Source: Bacillus tuaregi
GTDB lineage: Bacteria; Bacillota; Bacilli; Bacillales; Cytobacillaceae
Assembly (NCBI RefSeq): GCF_900104575.1
Contig: NZ_LT629731.1
Coordinates: 4,016,557 to 4,063,344, forward strand
DNA: 46,788 nucleotides
Reading direction: 5' to 3'
A program made the translations under genes and the position numbers. The notes below the pieces were generated by a model. The model was not told the DNA's origin. It was given only the letters and a program-made list of their open reading frames with translations, and searched no databases. Positions within the stretch are counted from its first letter, which is position 1. Each line of letters opens with the position of its first letter. Below are positions 34,290 to 43,728 of the stretch, in pieces.

Positions 34290-35066
34290 TTATCTTGGTA
34301 CACTTTCAGCCTCTTTGATTGTTTCGTACCACTTAATCTTCTCACGCAAATGCACGACATCTCCTACTAGTACCATAGCAGGATTAGAAATCTTATCTGC
34401 CTTCACTTTATCTTCAATGGTTTCAAGATTTCCAGTGAGGGTTCTTTGTTTTTCCGTTGTGCCCCATTCAATAATGGCAACAGGCGTCTTAGCCGAGCGT
34501 CCGTTAGTAATTAACTGCTTACAGATATAGTCCAAATTGCTGACACCCATATAAAAGGCAATCGTATCAATACCACGGGCAAGCGCTGGCCAATTCAAAT
34601 AATCCTTCCCCTTGGACTCACTTCCATGCCCGGTTACAATGGCAAAGCTCGAGGCATGATTACGATGTGTCACAGGTATACCTGCATAGGCCGGTGCCGC
34701 AATACCGGCAGTTACCCCGGGAACCATTTCATATTCAATTCCGTGTTCACGAAGAACCTCTGCTTCCTCTCCCGCTCGGCCGAACACACAAGGGTCCCCT
34801 CCCTTTAATCGGGTGACGATTTTTCCTTCCATCGACTTTTCCACTAAAAGGGTATGGATTTCTTCTTGAATTAAATGGTGCTTACCAGGTGATTTTCCAC
34901 AATACATGAGCTCTGCTTCGGGCTTTGCATATTCTAAAAGCTTCGGATTAACAAGTCTGTCATAGGCAATCACATCTGCTTTTTGAATACATTCAAGTCC
35001 ATATAAGGTTAACAACTTTGGGTCCCCAGGTCCTGCACCGACTAAATAGACTTTACCTCGTTTCAT
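34290..35066 (-). CDS. cobA: uroporphyrinogen-III C-methyltransferase (SUMT)
   Basis: The 258-residue SAM-dependent enzyme makes precorrin-2 from uroporphyrinogen III. SAM-binding starts with VGAGPGDPKLLTLYG; GDPCVFGRAGEE, VPGVTAGIAAPAYAGIPVTHR follow. It corresponds to the cysG-A type gene near the end of the B. megaterium cobalamin operon. The precorrin-2 dehydrogenase needed next is not in this window. Overlaps cbiA by 4 bp. Confidence 0.95.
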   Translation of the reverse strand: MKRGKVYLVGAGPGDPKLLTLYGLECIQKADVIAYDRLVNPKLLEYAKPEAELMYCGKSPGKHHLIQEEIHTLLVEKSMEGKIVTRLKGGDPCVFGRAGEEAEVLREHGIEYEMVPGVTAGIAAPAYAGIPVTHRNHASSFAIVTGHGSESKGKDYLNWPALARGIDTIAFYMGVSNLDYICKQLITNGRSAKTPVAIIEWGTTEKQRTLTGNLETIEDKVKADKISNPAMVLVGDVVHLREKIKWYETIKEAESVPR

Positions 35067-36466
35067 TCACAATCTCCCTTTTTAACTATTTCCTCTGCCG
35101 CTTGCTTGTAGCGGACACAAGCCTGCACCCAATGCTCGGCAAGCGCTGTATTCGATGCAAAATGAAAATGCGTATAGCCGGCAACAAGATTCTCTTGTAA
35201 AGTCCCTTCCTGCTTTGCACCAAACCTGCCTTTTGTTACATAGGCATAAGGATGGTCTTCTTCGTTTTCATAGGTTGAATAGTGAAATTCATGTCCTTTT
35301 GCCTGCTGGTCCTCACCAATTAGGAAATTTTCTTTTCGGCCAATTATTTCCCTGTATCCTAATGCAGCAAGTTTCTTTTGCATTTTCACCCTCCCTGGAA
35401 TAAGACCAGCCATCGAATATTCAACACCTGTTGTCAGAACGATTGACTGTGTTAAATACATAAAGCCGCCGCACTCCGCTAATGTTGGGACACCTTCCAA
35501 AACAGCCCTTCGAATAGAAGCCTTTGCAGCCTCATTTCCTGCCAGCTCGGCCGCAAATTCCTCCGGAAAGCCGCCGCCTAGATATAAGCCGTGTGCCTCA
35601 GCTGGAACCTCTTCGTTGTTTAAAGGAGAAAAGTAAACCAACTTTGCCCCGAAAGCTTCAAGCATTTCAAGATTTTCCTGATAGTAAAAATTAAACGCTG
35701 CATCCTTGGCAACAGCAATCGTAACGTCTTGATTTTTATGCTGTTCAAATAGGCTTTTAGCTGAATATATTAACTCTGTTGTTTTAGCTAAATCATACAA
35801 CAGGTCAAGATTGATTGTTTCAGTGATTAGATCTGCTAATCTATTAAAAAAAGAGTTCAGCTCTCCTCTTTCAATTGCCGGAATTAAGCCTAAATGACGG
35901 CTGGGAATATCAATCTCACGCTCTCGTTTTAAATATCCAATTACTGGTACATGACATTCCTGTTCAATAGCCGCTTTCACCATTTCATAATGTCCCGTAC
36001 TGCCGACCTGGTTTGCAATCACCCCAACAATATTCTGACCGCTGGCTAACGTTTGAAATCCCTTAACGATTGCCGCTGCACTGCGTGCCATGCTGGCACA
36101 ATTGACAATCAACAGTACCGGACTATCCGTAATCATGCTGATATCAGCTGTGGAACCTGTATTTTTCAAAGGATTTTTCCCATCATAAAAGCCCATTACG
36201 CCTTCAATAATGCTAATGTCAGCTCCTTTGCCTGCATGTGCAACAATATCTCGCACCATTTGATGTTCAAACATCCAGCTGTCCAAATTTCTCGATGTTC
36301 TACCGGTGACCGCAGTATGGTAGGATGGATCTATATAATCCGGACCGCACTTAAAGCCTTGAACCGTGTAGCCCCTTTGCTGAAGTGCCGCCATAATCCC
36401 AATGGTGATCGTCGTTTTACCGACCCCGCTCCCGGTCCCGGCTATAACTAATCTTCTATTGCTCAC
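35063..36466 (-). CDS. cbiA: cobyrinic acid a,c-diamide synthase
   Basis: The 467-residue protein amidates the a and c side chains of cobyrinic acid. It has P-loop GTGSGVGKTT, KCGPDYIDPSYH, and the glutamine amidotransferase Cys in AECGGFMYLTQ with GHEFHYS. The GTG at 36466, 7 nt after GGAGG, is chosen; codons upstream of it overlap cbiG more deeply and include the SD. Overlaps cbiG by 11 bp. Confidence 0.95.
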   Translation of the reverse strand: MSNRRLVIAGTGSGVGKTTITIGIMAALQQRGYTVQGFKCGPDYIDPSYHTAVTGRTSRNLDSWMFEHQMVRDIVAHAGKGADISIIEGVMGFYDGKNPLKNTGSTADISMITDSPVLLIVNCASMARSAAAIVKGFQTLASGQNIVGVIANQVGSTGHYEMVKAAIEQECHVPVIGYLKREREIDIPSRHLGLIPAIERGELNSFFNRLADLITETINLDLLYDLAKTTELIYSAKSLFEQHKNQDVTIAVAKDAAFNFYYQENLEMLEAFGAKLVYFSPLNNEEVPAEAHGLYLGGGFPEEFAAELAGNEAAKASIRRAVLEGVPTLAECGGFMYLTQSIVLTTGVEYSMAGLIPGRVKMQKKLAALGYREIIGRKENFLIGEDQQAKGHEFHYSTYENEEDHPYAYVTKGRFGAKQEGTLQENLVAGYTHFHFASNTALAEHWVQACVRYKQAAEEIVKKGDCE

Positions 36467-37604
36467 AACCACCCCTCCTTCCAAAAGGCATAACACCAAC
36501 TGAGATGGTCACATTACCTGATTTTCTCTTGACAAGTTCAAGCTTCTCAGCACCAGTGTAGATCCGGACAGCCGGTTCACTTACTCCGTAAGCACCTGTA
36601 TACTTATAGACCGTTTCTGATGGTGCTTCAATCCCTGCCATATTCAGCTCTTCCGGTGAATAATAGATAAATTCCCAGCCATATTTCTCCACTATTTCAA
36701 GCAGCCCAGTTTCATCCTTTTTCAAATCAATCGTACAAAGTGCTTTGACACTTTTAATCGAAATATCAAGTTCGATTAGAGTTTCCTGAATGACGCTCTC
36801 GATTTCCTCTACAGACGTTCCTCTATTACAGCCCATTCCAATCACAACCGTCTTCGGACGAAAAACGATTCCGTTTTCTACAAGGACTTCTTCTTCCCTA
36901 GGAAGCAAGCGGTGCGTTACAACTAAAGCAGCATTCGGCTTAGCCTCAATTGCTTCTTCAATTGAGGAGTAGATGACAATGTTCTTTGGAATCGGTGTAT
37001 CATACAGCCACCAATCAGGCTCACCCGACTCCTGGACAACCGCTACATGTTCTTCGTTTACAACGGAAGCACTGACAGGCGTTAATTTTTCAGGTGAATC
37101 CCATACCCAGCCAAATTGTGCGCCAAACAAATCGACCGGAATTGTTTTTTGGACATCTGATGCCGTCGTAATAATCGGCTTTGCATCAAGCGCTGCAGCA
37201 ACTTGATGGGTTAGTTCATTTGCACCACCTAAATGGCCGGATAATACGCTGATTACATTCTCACCACGGTCATCAATGACAACAACCCCAGGGTCTGTAT
37301 TCTTATCCTGTAAAATCGGTGCAATCATCCGCACCACAGCACCGAGAGAAATAATCATGATAATACCTTTATATTGTTGAAAAAGGGTTGGAAGCAGCAG
37401 CCGGACACTGCCTGAGAAAAGCTGAATCCCCTTCGCTTCCTCATCACCCTTCTCAAACTTGCTCATATAATATAGGTCACTTTGTGCAAACAACTTATGT
37501 AAGCGACGGGATAGCTCAACACCATGCTTCGTGATTGCAACTAGAGCATATGGATGATTTTGAATAATAGGGGCAAATTCCCCCTCTTTCAATTCAATCA
37601 TCAT
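36456..37604 (-). CDS. cbiG: cobalt-precorrin-5A hydrolase
   Basis: The 382-residue protein opens the ring lactone and releases acetaldehyde. N-terminal half with LVAITKHGVEL and LGAVVRMIAP, the VIDDRGENVISVLSGHLGGANELTHQVA block, and the C-terminal domain with GMGCNRGTSVEEIES. It follows cbiF with a 4-bp overlap, the normal order for ring contraction. Confidence 0.96.
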   Translation of the reverse strand: MMIELKEGEFAPIIQNHPYALVAITKHGVELSRRLHKLFAQSDLYYMSKFEKGDEEAKGIQLFSGSVRLLLPTLFQQYKGIIMIISLGAVVRMIAPILQDKNTDPGVVVIDDRGENVISVLSGHLGGANELTHQVAAALDAKPIITTASDVQKTIPVDLFGAQFGWVWDSPEKLTPVSASVVNEEHVAVVQESGEPDWWLYDTPIPKNIVIYSSIEEAIEAKPNAALVVTHRLLPREEEVLVENGIVFRPKTVVIGMGCNRGTSVEEIESVIQETLIELDISIKSVKALCTIDLKKDETGLLEIVEKYGWEFIYYSPEELNMAGIEAPSETVYKYTGAYGVSEPAVRIYTGAEKLELVKRKSGNVTISVGVMPFGRRGGCEQ

Positions 37605-38377
37605 GGGTTCACACCTTTTCGAAAACCATGGGTAAAGCTAGCGTCATACAATTTTGAACGGTATTCATCTTTTTCATATATGTTTGGATCTAATGCCCAG
37701 CCTGCAAGGATCATGGCGTGCTTACGGATTCCATTTACCTTCATAGCTTCATCCAGATTAACCAATGTTGTCCGGACAATTTTTTGATCAGGCCATGATG
37801 CCCGTTGAATGACTGCAACCGGTGTGTCATCCTGCCAACCGGCAGCCTGCAGTTCATTCACCACTTTCTTCGTTAAAGTTGCGCTTAAGAACAGGGCAAT
37901 TGTACAATGATGGCTTGCCAAATCACGCAGCTTTTCAAATTCAGGCACCGGCGTTCTGCCTTCTGCTCGCGTTAAAATAAGTGTTTGTGTTAAGTCTGGA
38001 ATCGTCAGCTCCGCACCAATAGCGGCAGCTGAAGCAAATACCGAACTCACGCCCGGGATAACTTCATAACCAATTCCTTCTTTCTTCAACTGAGCCATTT
38101 GTTCCATAATCGCACCATACATGGAAGGATCCCCTGTATGGATACGGGCAACCATTTTTCCAGCCTTTACCCGGTCGACCATTACCGAAACGATTTCCTC
38201 TAAATTCATGCCGGCAGTTTTCAATACCTCTGCTTCCGGCTTTGCCTTTGCAATCAATTCCTCATTCACCAACGAATCTGTATATAAAATGACATCAGCC
38301 TGTTGAAGAATGTTCAGCCCTTTAACCGTAATCAAATCCGGATCGCCCGGTCCCGCTCCAACAATATAAATCTTCAC
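37601..38377 (-). CDS. cbiF: cobalt-precorrin-4 C11-methyltransferase
   Basis: The 258-residue SAM-dependent methyltransferase starts IVGAGPGDPDLITVKG and has ARIHTGDPSMYGAI and EVIPGVSSVFASAAAIG, the CbiF/CobM pattern. Acts just before CbiG. Overlaps neighbours by 4 bp on both sides. Confidence 0.95.
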   Translation of the reverse strand: MKIYIVGAGPGDPDLITVKGLNILQQADVILYTDSLVNEELIAKAKPEAEVLKTAGMNLEEIVSVMVDRVKAGKMVARIHTGDPSMYGAIMEQMAQLKKEGIGYEVIPGVSSVFASAAAIGAELTIPDLTQTLILTRAEGRTPVPEFEKLRDLASHHCTIALFLSATLTKKVVNELQAAGWQDDTPVAVIQRASWPDQKIVRTTLVNLDEAMKVNGIRKHAMILAGWALDPNIYEKDEYRSKLYDASFTHGFRKGVNP

Positions 38378-39081
38378 TTTCTCACCACCATTAATGTCAA
38401 ATATTCAAGCTCGACACCTTCCAGCTCACTGACCTTCCAAATCACTTCTTCCTCAGATGTCACCTTTGTCACAACAGATGCATGTTCTAATAGCTTTAAA
38501 TCTTTTAAAACCGTTATCATTAAGTCCATTACTTTCGCAACCTTAATAAACACAACCGCATCATGCTCTTCGATTGCTTTTTTCATCGCTTCATAATCAT
38601 CACGAGCCGGGACAATAGCGACCTGCTCATCCCCATCTGCGAGGGCGATTCCCAGTCTGGAGGCAGAACCGTTAAAGGATGAAATACCTGGTACTGTTTT
38701 AATTTCAACCTCTGGATGCAATTCTTTCATTAGCTTCATCATATGAATAAACGTACTGTATAAAAGCGGATCTCCTTCTGTTACAAAGGCGACATCCTTT
38801 CCTTCGCTTAATTTCTGCCATACCTCATCAACCATGAGTCTCCACTCTCGGTCAAGGATTTTCTGGTCTTTTGTCATCGGAAACACAAGTCCCAGCATTT
38901 CCTTTTCTTCCGGACGAATATAGACCTCGACAATCCGATGGGCATAGCTTTTACTTCCTTTTCGTTTTCTTGGATAGGCAATAACTGGTGACTCCTGAAT
39001 GATACGAAATGCTTTCACCGTAATTAATTCCGGATCGCCCGGACCAACTCCAAGACCATATAATATACCAAGATTACTCAT
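38374..39081 (-). CDS. cbiL: cobalt-factor II / precorrin-2 C20-methyltransferase
   Basis: The 235-residue protein has [30 protein letters not shown] and [25 protein letters not shown], the CbiL/CobI pattern. ATG 39081 (MSNLGILYG) is chosen; a longer frame reads back into cbiET. Overlaps cbiET by 8 bp. Confidence 0.95.
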   Translation of the reverse strand: MSNLGILYGLGVGPGDPELITVKAFRIIQESPVIAYPRKRKGSKSYAHRIVEVYIRPEEKEMLGLVFPMTKDQKILDREWRLMVDEVWQKLSEGKDVAFVTEGDPLLYSTFIHMMKLMKELHPEVEIKTVPGISSFNGSASRLGIALADGDEQVAIVPARDDYEAMKKAIEEHDAVVFIKVAKVMDLMITVLKDLKLLEHASVVTKVTSEEEVIWKVSELEGVELEYLTLMVVRK

Positions 39082-40276
39082 GCATTTCTTCCTTTCTTTC
39101 AGCAGTAATGATATAGATTGGATTGAGGGGGACAAAACGACTCATTCCTAAAATCGGTTTGCTTCGAGAGATTTGGGCATGCATAATAGAAGTTTGATAG
39201 CCTGCCTGAGCAAAGGCCTCATTCGCCCGATATAGATTTTCAATCGTAGCAGCATTAAGGACAATTCGCCCTCCCCTTTTCAAACGCTGGCAGCAAACGT
39301 GAATTAAATCAGCCATTTCCCCACCTGTTCCACCGATAAAAATAGCATCCGGGTCAGGGAAATTTTCTAAGCCGTCAGGAGCTTTTCCATGGATTGCTGT
39401 AATATCCGCACGAAACTTTCGTTGGTTTTGAAAAAAGTTTTCTAAATCAGGCTCATTTTTTTCAATCGCAAAAACCTGACCTTCCGGCGCCAATCTTGCT
39501 GCTTCAATAGCTATTGAACCGGTGCAGGTTCCTATATCCCAAACCGTGCTGTCCTTCTGAAGTCTCAGCGCATGGAGACTTAAAACTCTAATTTCCTTTT
39601 TCGTAATCAGGCCTTTATCAGGCTTACGCTGAGAGAATTCCCTATCCTCAATGCCAAGCGGCCAGACGGGTCCTTCGGCGGCTTTTTTCAAAACCACCAC
39701 ATTTAATGACGAAAATTCATGCTGACGCATTTCCTCGAGTTCATACCAGCCCGTTTTTTCATTTTCACCTTCTAGATTTTCGGCCACAAACGCCCGATAT
39801 TCTGTCATTCCAAAAGAAAGAAGATAGTCAGCAAGTCGATTGGGATTGTTCTCTCTATCAGTAAGCAAGGCAATTTTTCTTTTTCCATCAATCTTCTGTG
39901 CCAGCCCTTTCATACTTCTGCCATGAACACTGACTACAAAAGCATCCTGCCAACTCTCACCCATTTTGGCAAAGGCAAGCTGTATGGAGCTGATATACGG
40001 ATAGACTTCCATATTTATTTTTTTCGAAAGATAGCTTCCAATGCCAAAAAACAGCGGGTCACCCGAAGCTAGTACAACCGTTGGACGGGTTTCCTTTTGC
40101 AGCCTTTCTACAACGGTCTGTAAACCGCCTTTGATAACCACCTTTTCTCCTCTATAATTAGGAAAGAAAGATAACATTCTTTCACCGCCGACAAGCACTT
40201 CACTTTCTTCAATCCACTCCAAGTATTGCGGCAGTAAGCTGGATTGACCGTTATCCCCGATACCTATTAATTTCAT
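39074..40276 (-). CDS. cbiET: fused cobalt-precorrin-7 C5-methyltransferase / C15-methyltransferase-decarboxylase (CbiET)
   Basis: The 400-residue protein is a natural fusion: CbiE (about 1-195; [24 protein letters not shown]) and CbiT (about 205-400; [34 protein letters not shown]). CbiE methylates C5, CbiT methylates C15 and decarboxylates the acetate. The ATG at 40276 is typical; TTG 40291 or ATG 40285 are possible. Confidence 0.94.
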   Translation of the reverse strand: MKLIGIGDNGQSSLLPQYLEWIEESEVLVGGERMLSFFPNYRGEKVVIKGGLQTVVERLQKETRPTVVLASGDPLFFGIGSYLSKKINMEVYPYISSIQLAFAKMGESWQDAFVVSVHGRSMKGLAQKIDGKRKIALLTDRENNPNRLADYLLSFGMTEYRAFVAENLEGENEKTGWYELEEMRQHEFSSLNVVVLKKAAEGPVWPLGIEDREFSQRKPDKGLITKKEIRVLSLHALRLQKDSTVWDIGTCTGSIAIEAARLAPEGQVFAIEKNEPDLENFFQNQRKFRADITAIHGKAPDGLENFPDPDAIFIGGTGGEMADLIHVCCQRLKRGGRIVLNAATIENLYRANEAFAQAGYQTSIMHAQISRSKPILGMSRFVPLNPIYIITAERKEEMHE

Positions 40277-41381
40277 CGATTGCATTTCCAACAGCCCTTC
40301 CTAATAATTGTCCTTTTAATGTATAAATGGTCGTGTCGATTTCGATTCCATCGTTGATATGCTTGAATGATTGCTGACAGCAGGCTTCACACAGCTTATT
40401 GAAAAATCCATTCAGGTTTGCTTCTGCCATCATATCTCCGACTTGCGAGGCAGTATTTGCCTCGGTGATTTTAGTAACAAGCTCTTCAGATGCACCCGCA
40501 CTTCTTGCAATCTCCGCGAGGAAATCAAAGTCAACAGATGAGCCTTTGGAATGAACCATCATCGCTCCTTGGGCAAGTTTGGAAAATTTCCCCATCATCC
40601 CGACAAGTGAAACCTTTTCGATTCCCTGTTTTTTGCATTGCTTTAAGGAAAAGCCAACAAAGTCACCCATTTCAATAAAAGCTTCCTCAGGCAACCCCGG
40701 ACACTGCTGCATGGCATACTTTTCACTGCGTCCCCCAGTCGTTAAGACGAGGTGATTACAGCCGCATGCTTTTGCAACGCTAACCGCCTCTGCAATGCTT
40801 GCCATATAAGCCGAACTGGAAAAAGGTACAACAATTCCCCTTGTCCCAAGGATTGAGATACCGCCGACAATCCCCAGCCTGCCATTTAAAGTTTTCTTCG
40901 CTATTTCTTCCCCATCGGGTACAGAAATAACAACCTTTACCCCCCTATGAATCTCATATTCTTGTAAGATCTCTTCAACAACCGTCAAAATCATTTTCCG
41001 CGGCACCGGGTTAATGGCCGCTTCACCGACTGGAACGGGAAGGCCAGGCTTCGTTACCCGGCCAACACCCACTCCGCCATCAAGAAGAATGCATGCAGAA
41101 TCCAGCCAGCTGACGGTAGAAATAATACGAGCCCTATGAGTCGCATCAGGGTCATCACCTGCATCCTTAATCGTCTCTGCACTGGCGGAATTTCCATCTA
41201 TCTCACACTTTTCCATTGTAAAAGCAGCAGCACGCCCTACAGGTAAATGGATAACCGCTTCCTCCTGCGCTTCACCCGTTATTAAGGCAGTTAAGGCAGC
41301 CTTTGTTGCAGCAGTCGAACAGGCGCCTGTTGTATAGCCGTACCGCATTTGCGACGGGTCCTTTTTTTGCCTCTTTTCCAT
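40251..41381 (-). CDS. cbiD: cobalt-precorrin-5B C1-methyltransferase
   Basis: The 376-residue protein methylates C1. It has [41 protein letters not shown] and the [14 protein letters not shown] block. It belongs to the CbiD family, distinct from the GPGDP-type methyltransferases. It starts 2 bp after the cbiC stop; the SD is weak, suggesting coupled translation. Confidence 0.95.
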   Translation of the reverse strand: MEKRQKKDPSQMRYGYTTGACSTAATKAALTALITGEAQEEAVIHLPVGRAAAFTMEKCEIDGNSASAETIKDAGDDPDATHRARIISTVSWLDSACILLDGGVGVGRVTKPGLPVPVGEAAINPVPRKMILTVVEEILQEYEIHRGVKVVISVPDGEEIAKKTLNGRLGIVGGISILGTRGIVVPFSSSAYMASIAEAVSVAKACGCNHLVLTTGGRSEKYAMQQCPGLPEEAFIEMGDFVGFSLKQCKKQGIEKVSLVGMMGKFSKLAQGAMMVHSKGSSVDFDFLAEIARSAGASEELVTKITEANTASQVGDMMAEANLNGFFNKLCEACCQQSFKHINDGIEIDTTIYTLKGQLLGRAVGNAIDEINRYRG

Positions 41382-41383
41382 AA

Positions 41384-42034
41384 CTATTTCTGATCCGCTA
41401 AAAGAGATATCGCATTTAACGCTGCAACCGTAACAGTACTTCCGCCTTTCCGACCCACATTTGTAATAAATGGTACTTCCGTTATTTTAGCCAGCTCCTC
41501 TTTTGACTCTGCAGCAGAAACAAATCCGACTGGCATACCAATAATTAAATCAGGCTTGGCAATCCCCTCTTTAATCAGACGAATCAGCTCTAACAGGGCT
41601 GTCGGCGCATTTCCAATCGCAAAAATGCCACCTTCATTTTCACGAACAGCTTTTTGCATTGAGATGATGGCTCTTGTTTGATTCAATCGTTTCGCTTCCG
41701 CCGCAACGTCTTCATCAGAGATATAACAATGCAAATCGCCTCCGTATTTTTTAAACCTTGCTTTTCCAGTCCCGCTTTCGATCATTTGAACATCGGCAAT
41801 CACATGACGCCCTTTACGGATGGCCTCTACTCCGGCACGAATCGCATCAGGGTGGATAATCACACTTCTTCCTAATTCAAAATCAGCCGATGCATGAATA
41901 ATCCGTCTAACAATCTTCCATTCATCCTCCGAAAAATCATGTTGTCCCATTTCCTCTGCGATAATAGCAAAGCTATAATCATAAATTTTATCCGGATCGA
42001 CGGTTAACGGTTTAAATTCTGTTTTAAAATCCAT
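41384..42034 (-). CDS. cbiC: cobalt-precorrin-8 methylmutase
   Basis: The 216-residue protein moves a methyl group from C11 to C12. The catalytic His lies in VRRIIHASADFE; DVQMIESG and AIGNAPTALLELI are family blocks. ATG 42034 behind AGGAGG overlaps the end of cbiJ by 11 bp. Confidence 0.96.
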   Translation of the reverse strand: MDFKTEFKPLTVDPDKIYDYSFAIIAEEMGQHDFSEDEWKIVRRIIHASADFELGRSVIIHPDAIRAGVEAIRKGRHVIADVQMIESGTGKARFKKYGGDLHCYISDEDVAAEAKRLNQTRAIISMQKAVRENEGGIFAIGNAPTALLELIRLIKEGIAKPDLIIGMPVGFVSAAESKEELAKITEVPFITNVGRKGGSTVTVAALNAISLLADQK

Positions 42035-42815
42035 TGTTTATTCCTCCTCGTACAGATAATGTGTGATTTAATTTTTCAATAATCTCTTGAAAACTAGTAA
42101 ACATATTTGAATAATCTACTTTAGGTCGAGCAATCATAATCGTCTCGATGCCGCACTCTAAAGCAGCAGCAATTTTCTCATCAACAGAACCAACCTTGCC
42201 GCTTTCCTTCGTAATCATGAGTGTGACTCCAAATTGTCGGTAAAGTGCTTGATTTAATTCTTTAGAAAAAGGCCCTTGCATGGCAATAATGTCCTTTTGC
42301 TCAATCCCAAGAGCCGCACATTTCTCCAAATTATCGACTCTCGGCAGCATCCTTATCATCATTCTTGTATTTGGCAGACCGACTAATTCCTTTGCAAAAG
42401 TCCCCAATGTTTTACTGCCGGTTGTAAGCATGATAACTCCCTGCTTACTAGCTGCTAGCTTTGCAGCATCCTCATAATTAGAAACGACCGTTAACATTGG
42501 ATGCTGGAACCGTTGACTCTCTCGTTCATAACGAATATATGGGACCTCCGCTTCCTTCGCCCCCGCAAGAGCATTTTTTGAAGCCTCGTCTGCGAACGGA
42601 TGACTGGCATCTACAACAGCCTGACATGCTTTTTCCTTAATTACTCTTGCCATATCAGCTGAAGTTAATCTACCCATTAGGACAGAAATCCCAGCCTCAT
42701 CTAGGCTTTTCGCTGCTGTTTCAGTGACGACTGTTGCTAGAACCTGAATGCCTGCCTTTTGTATGGCTAACGCTAATTCTCTGGCATCGCTTGTACCGGC
42801 TAATAACAAAATCAT
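42024..42815 (-). CDS. cbiJ: cobalt-precorrin-6A reductase
   Basis: The 263-residue NAD(P)H-dependent reductase starts MILLLAGTSDARELA, and has ASHPFADEASKNA, IMLTTGSKTLGTF, and ITKESGKVGSVDEKI. Overlaps cbiX by ATGA. Size is normal. Confidence 0.95.
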   Translation of the reverse strand: MILLLAGTSDARELALAIQKAGIQVLATVVTETAAKSLDEAGISVLMGRLTSADMARVIKEKACQAVVDASHPFADEASKNALAGAKEAEVPYIRYERESQRFQHPMLTVVSNYEDAAKLAASKQGVIMLTTGSKTLGTFAKELVGLPNTRMMIRMLPRVDNLEKCAALGIEQKDIIAMQGPFSKELNQALYRQFGVTLMITKESGKVGSVDEKIAAALECGIETIMIARPKVDYSNMFTSFQEIIEKLNHTLSVRGGINNGF

Positions 42816-43708
42816 TTGGAGACCTCTCCTGATGGGTCACCGTAATGGTGGTGGTGATCGTGGTGCCCATGGTCATGATGGTGATGATGATGGTGATCAT
42901 GCCCATGTTTTTCAGCATACAACACATAGTTTTCTAAATCCTGCTTCCCTCTTGACCTGCCTTCTGCTGCTTCCTGTACTCGCTCCTTTAAAATCGTTTG
43001 CAGCTTTTCATGATAGCCAAAATATCCTGCGATCGTGAACTCATGCTCCGGATATTTCTCCTTGTAAGCGGCCTGCATATGATTCATCCGTTCCATTAAA
43101 ATACCCGTGAATAGGAAGTATGGAAGCATCACAATTTTCTTGGCACCAAGCTTAATACAGCGCTCAATCCCTTCGTCAACAAGCGGTAAAGTTACCCCCA
43201 TAAAGGCACTTTCCACCCATTTCACATTCAATTGTTCCCAAAGCAGCCTTGTGATTTTATAAAAATCACTATTGGCATTCTTGTCACTGCCCCCGCGGCC
43301 GATTAAAAGGATTGCCGTATCGTTGTGCTCCGCCGAAGTGTCAAATTCAATCTCCTCTAAACGGTCTGTTAGTATCGAGAAAACTTCAGGATGTACACCA
43401 ATCGTTTCACCATAAATAAATCGAATATGCGGATATTTCTTTCCTGCAGCTACAATTTCTGCAGGAATATGAAGTTTGGAATGACCGGCATGAAGGAGAA
43501 TAATGGGAATCACGATAATTTCGGATGCTCCTTTTTTTACACATGTATCAATTCCCTGCATAATCGTTGGCGAAGCAAACTCTAAAAAGCAGGTTTCTAT
43601 AATGAAACCACTATCCATCGTCGGCATCATTTTTTCTACAAATCTAAGAACCTCTTCATTTCCAGTTGCTAATCTACTTCCATGACCTACAAATAATACG
43701 GCTTTCAC
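42812..43708 (-). CDS. cbiX: sirohydrochlorin cobaltochelatase, long form with His-rich tail
   Basis: The 298-residue protein inserts Co2+ into sirohydrochlorin. It has two homologous halves (VGHGSR... and LIGRGGSDK...), with metal-binding His in LLHAGHSKLH. The tail (from about residue 270) is a run rich in His and Asp/Gly, likely a cobalt store. The long CbiX of B. megaterium is known to have an MXCXXC iron-sulfur motif; no CxxC is present here near the tail. Start GTG behind GGAGGG. Translation continues into cbiJ by overlap. Confidence 0.94.
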   Translation of the reverse strand: MKAVLFVGHGSRLATGNEEVLRFVEKMMPTMDSGFIIETCFLEFASPTIMQGIDTCVKKGASEIIVIPIILLHAGHSKLHIPAEIVAAGKKYPHIRFIYGETIGVHPEVFSILTDRLEEIEFDTSAEHNDTAILLIGRGGSDKNANSDFYKITRLLWEQLNVKWVESAFMGVTLPLVDEGIERCIKLGAKKIVMLPYFLFTGILMERMNHMQAAYKEKYPEHEFTIAGYFGYHEKLQTILKERVQEAAEGRSRGKQDLENYVLYAEKHGHDHHHHHHHDHGHHDHHHHYGDPSGEVSK

Positions 43709-43728
43709 GTAACTGTCCCTCCTTCAGA

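Noticed and set aside
42721-42927. Met/Ile/Thr-rich 68-codon ORF in the cbiX-cbiJ region
   Set aside because: It is the shifted-frame reading of the His-rich codons of cbiX, overlapping two real genes.
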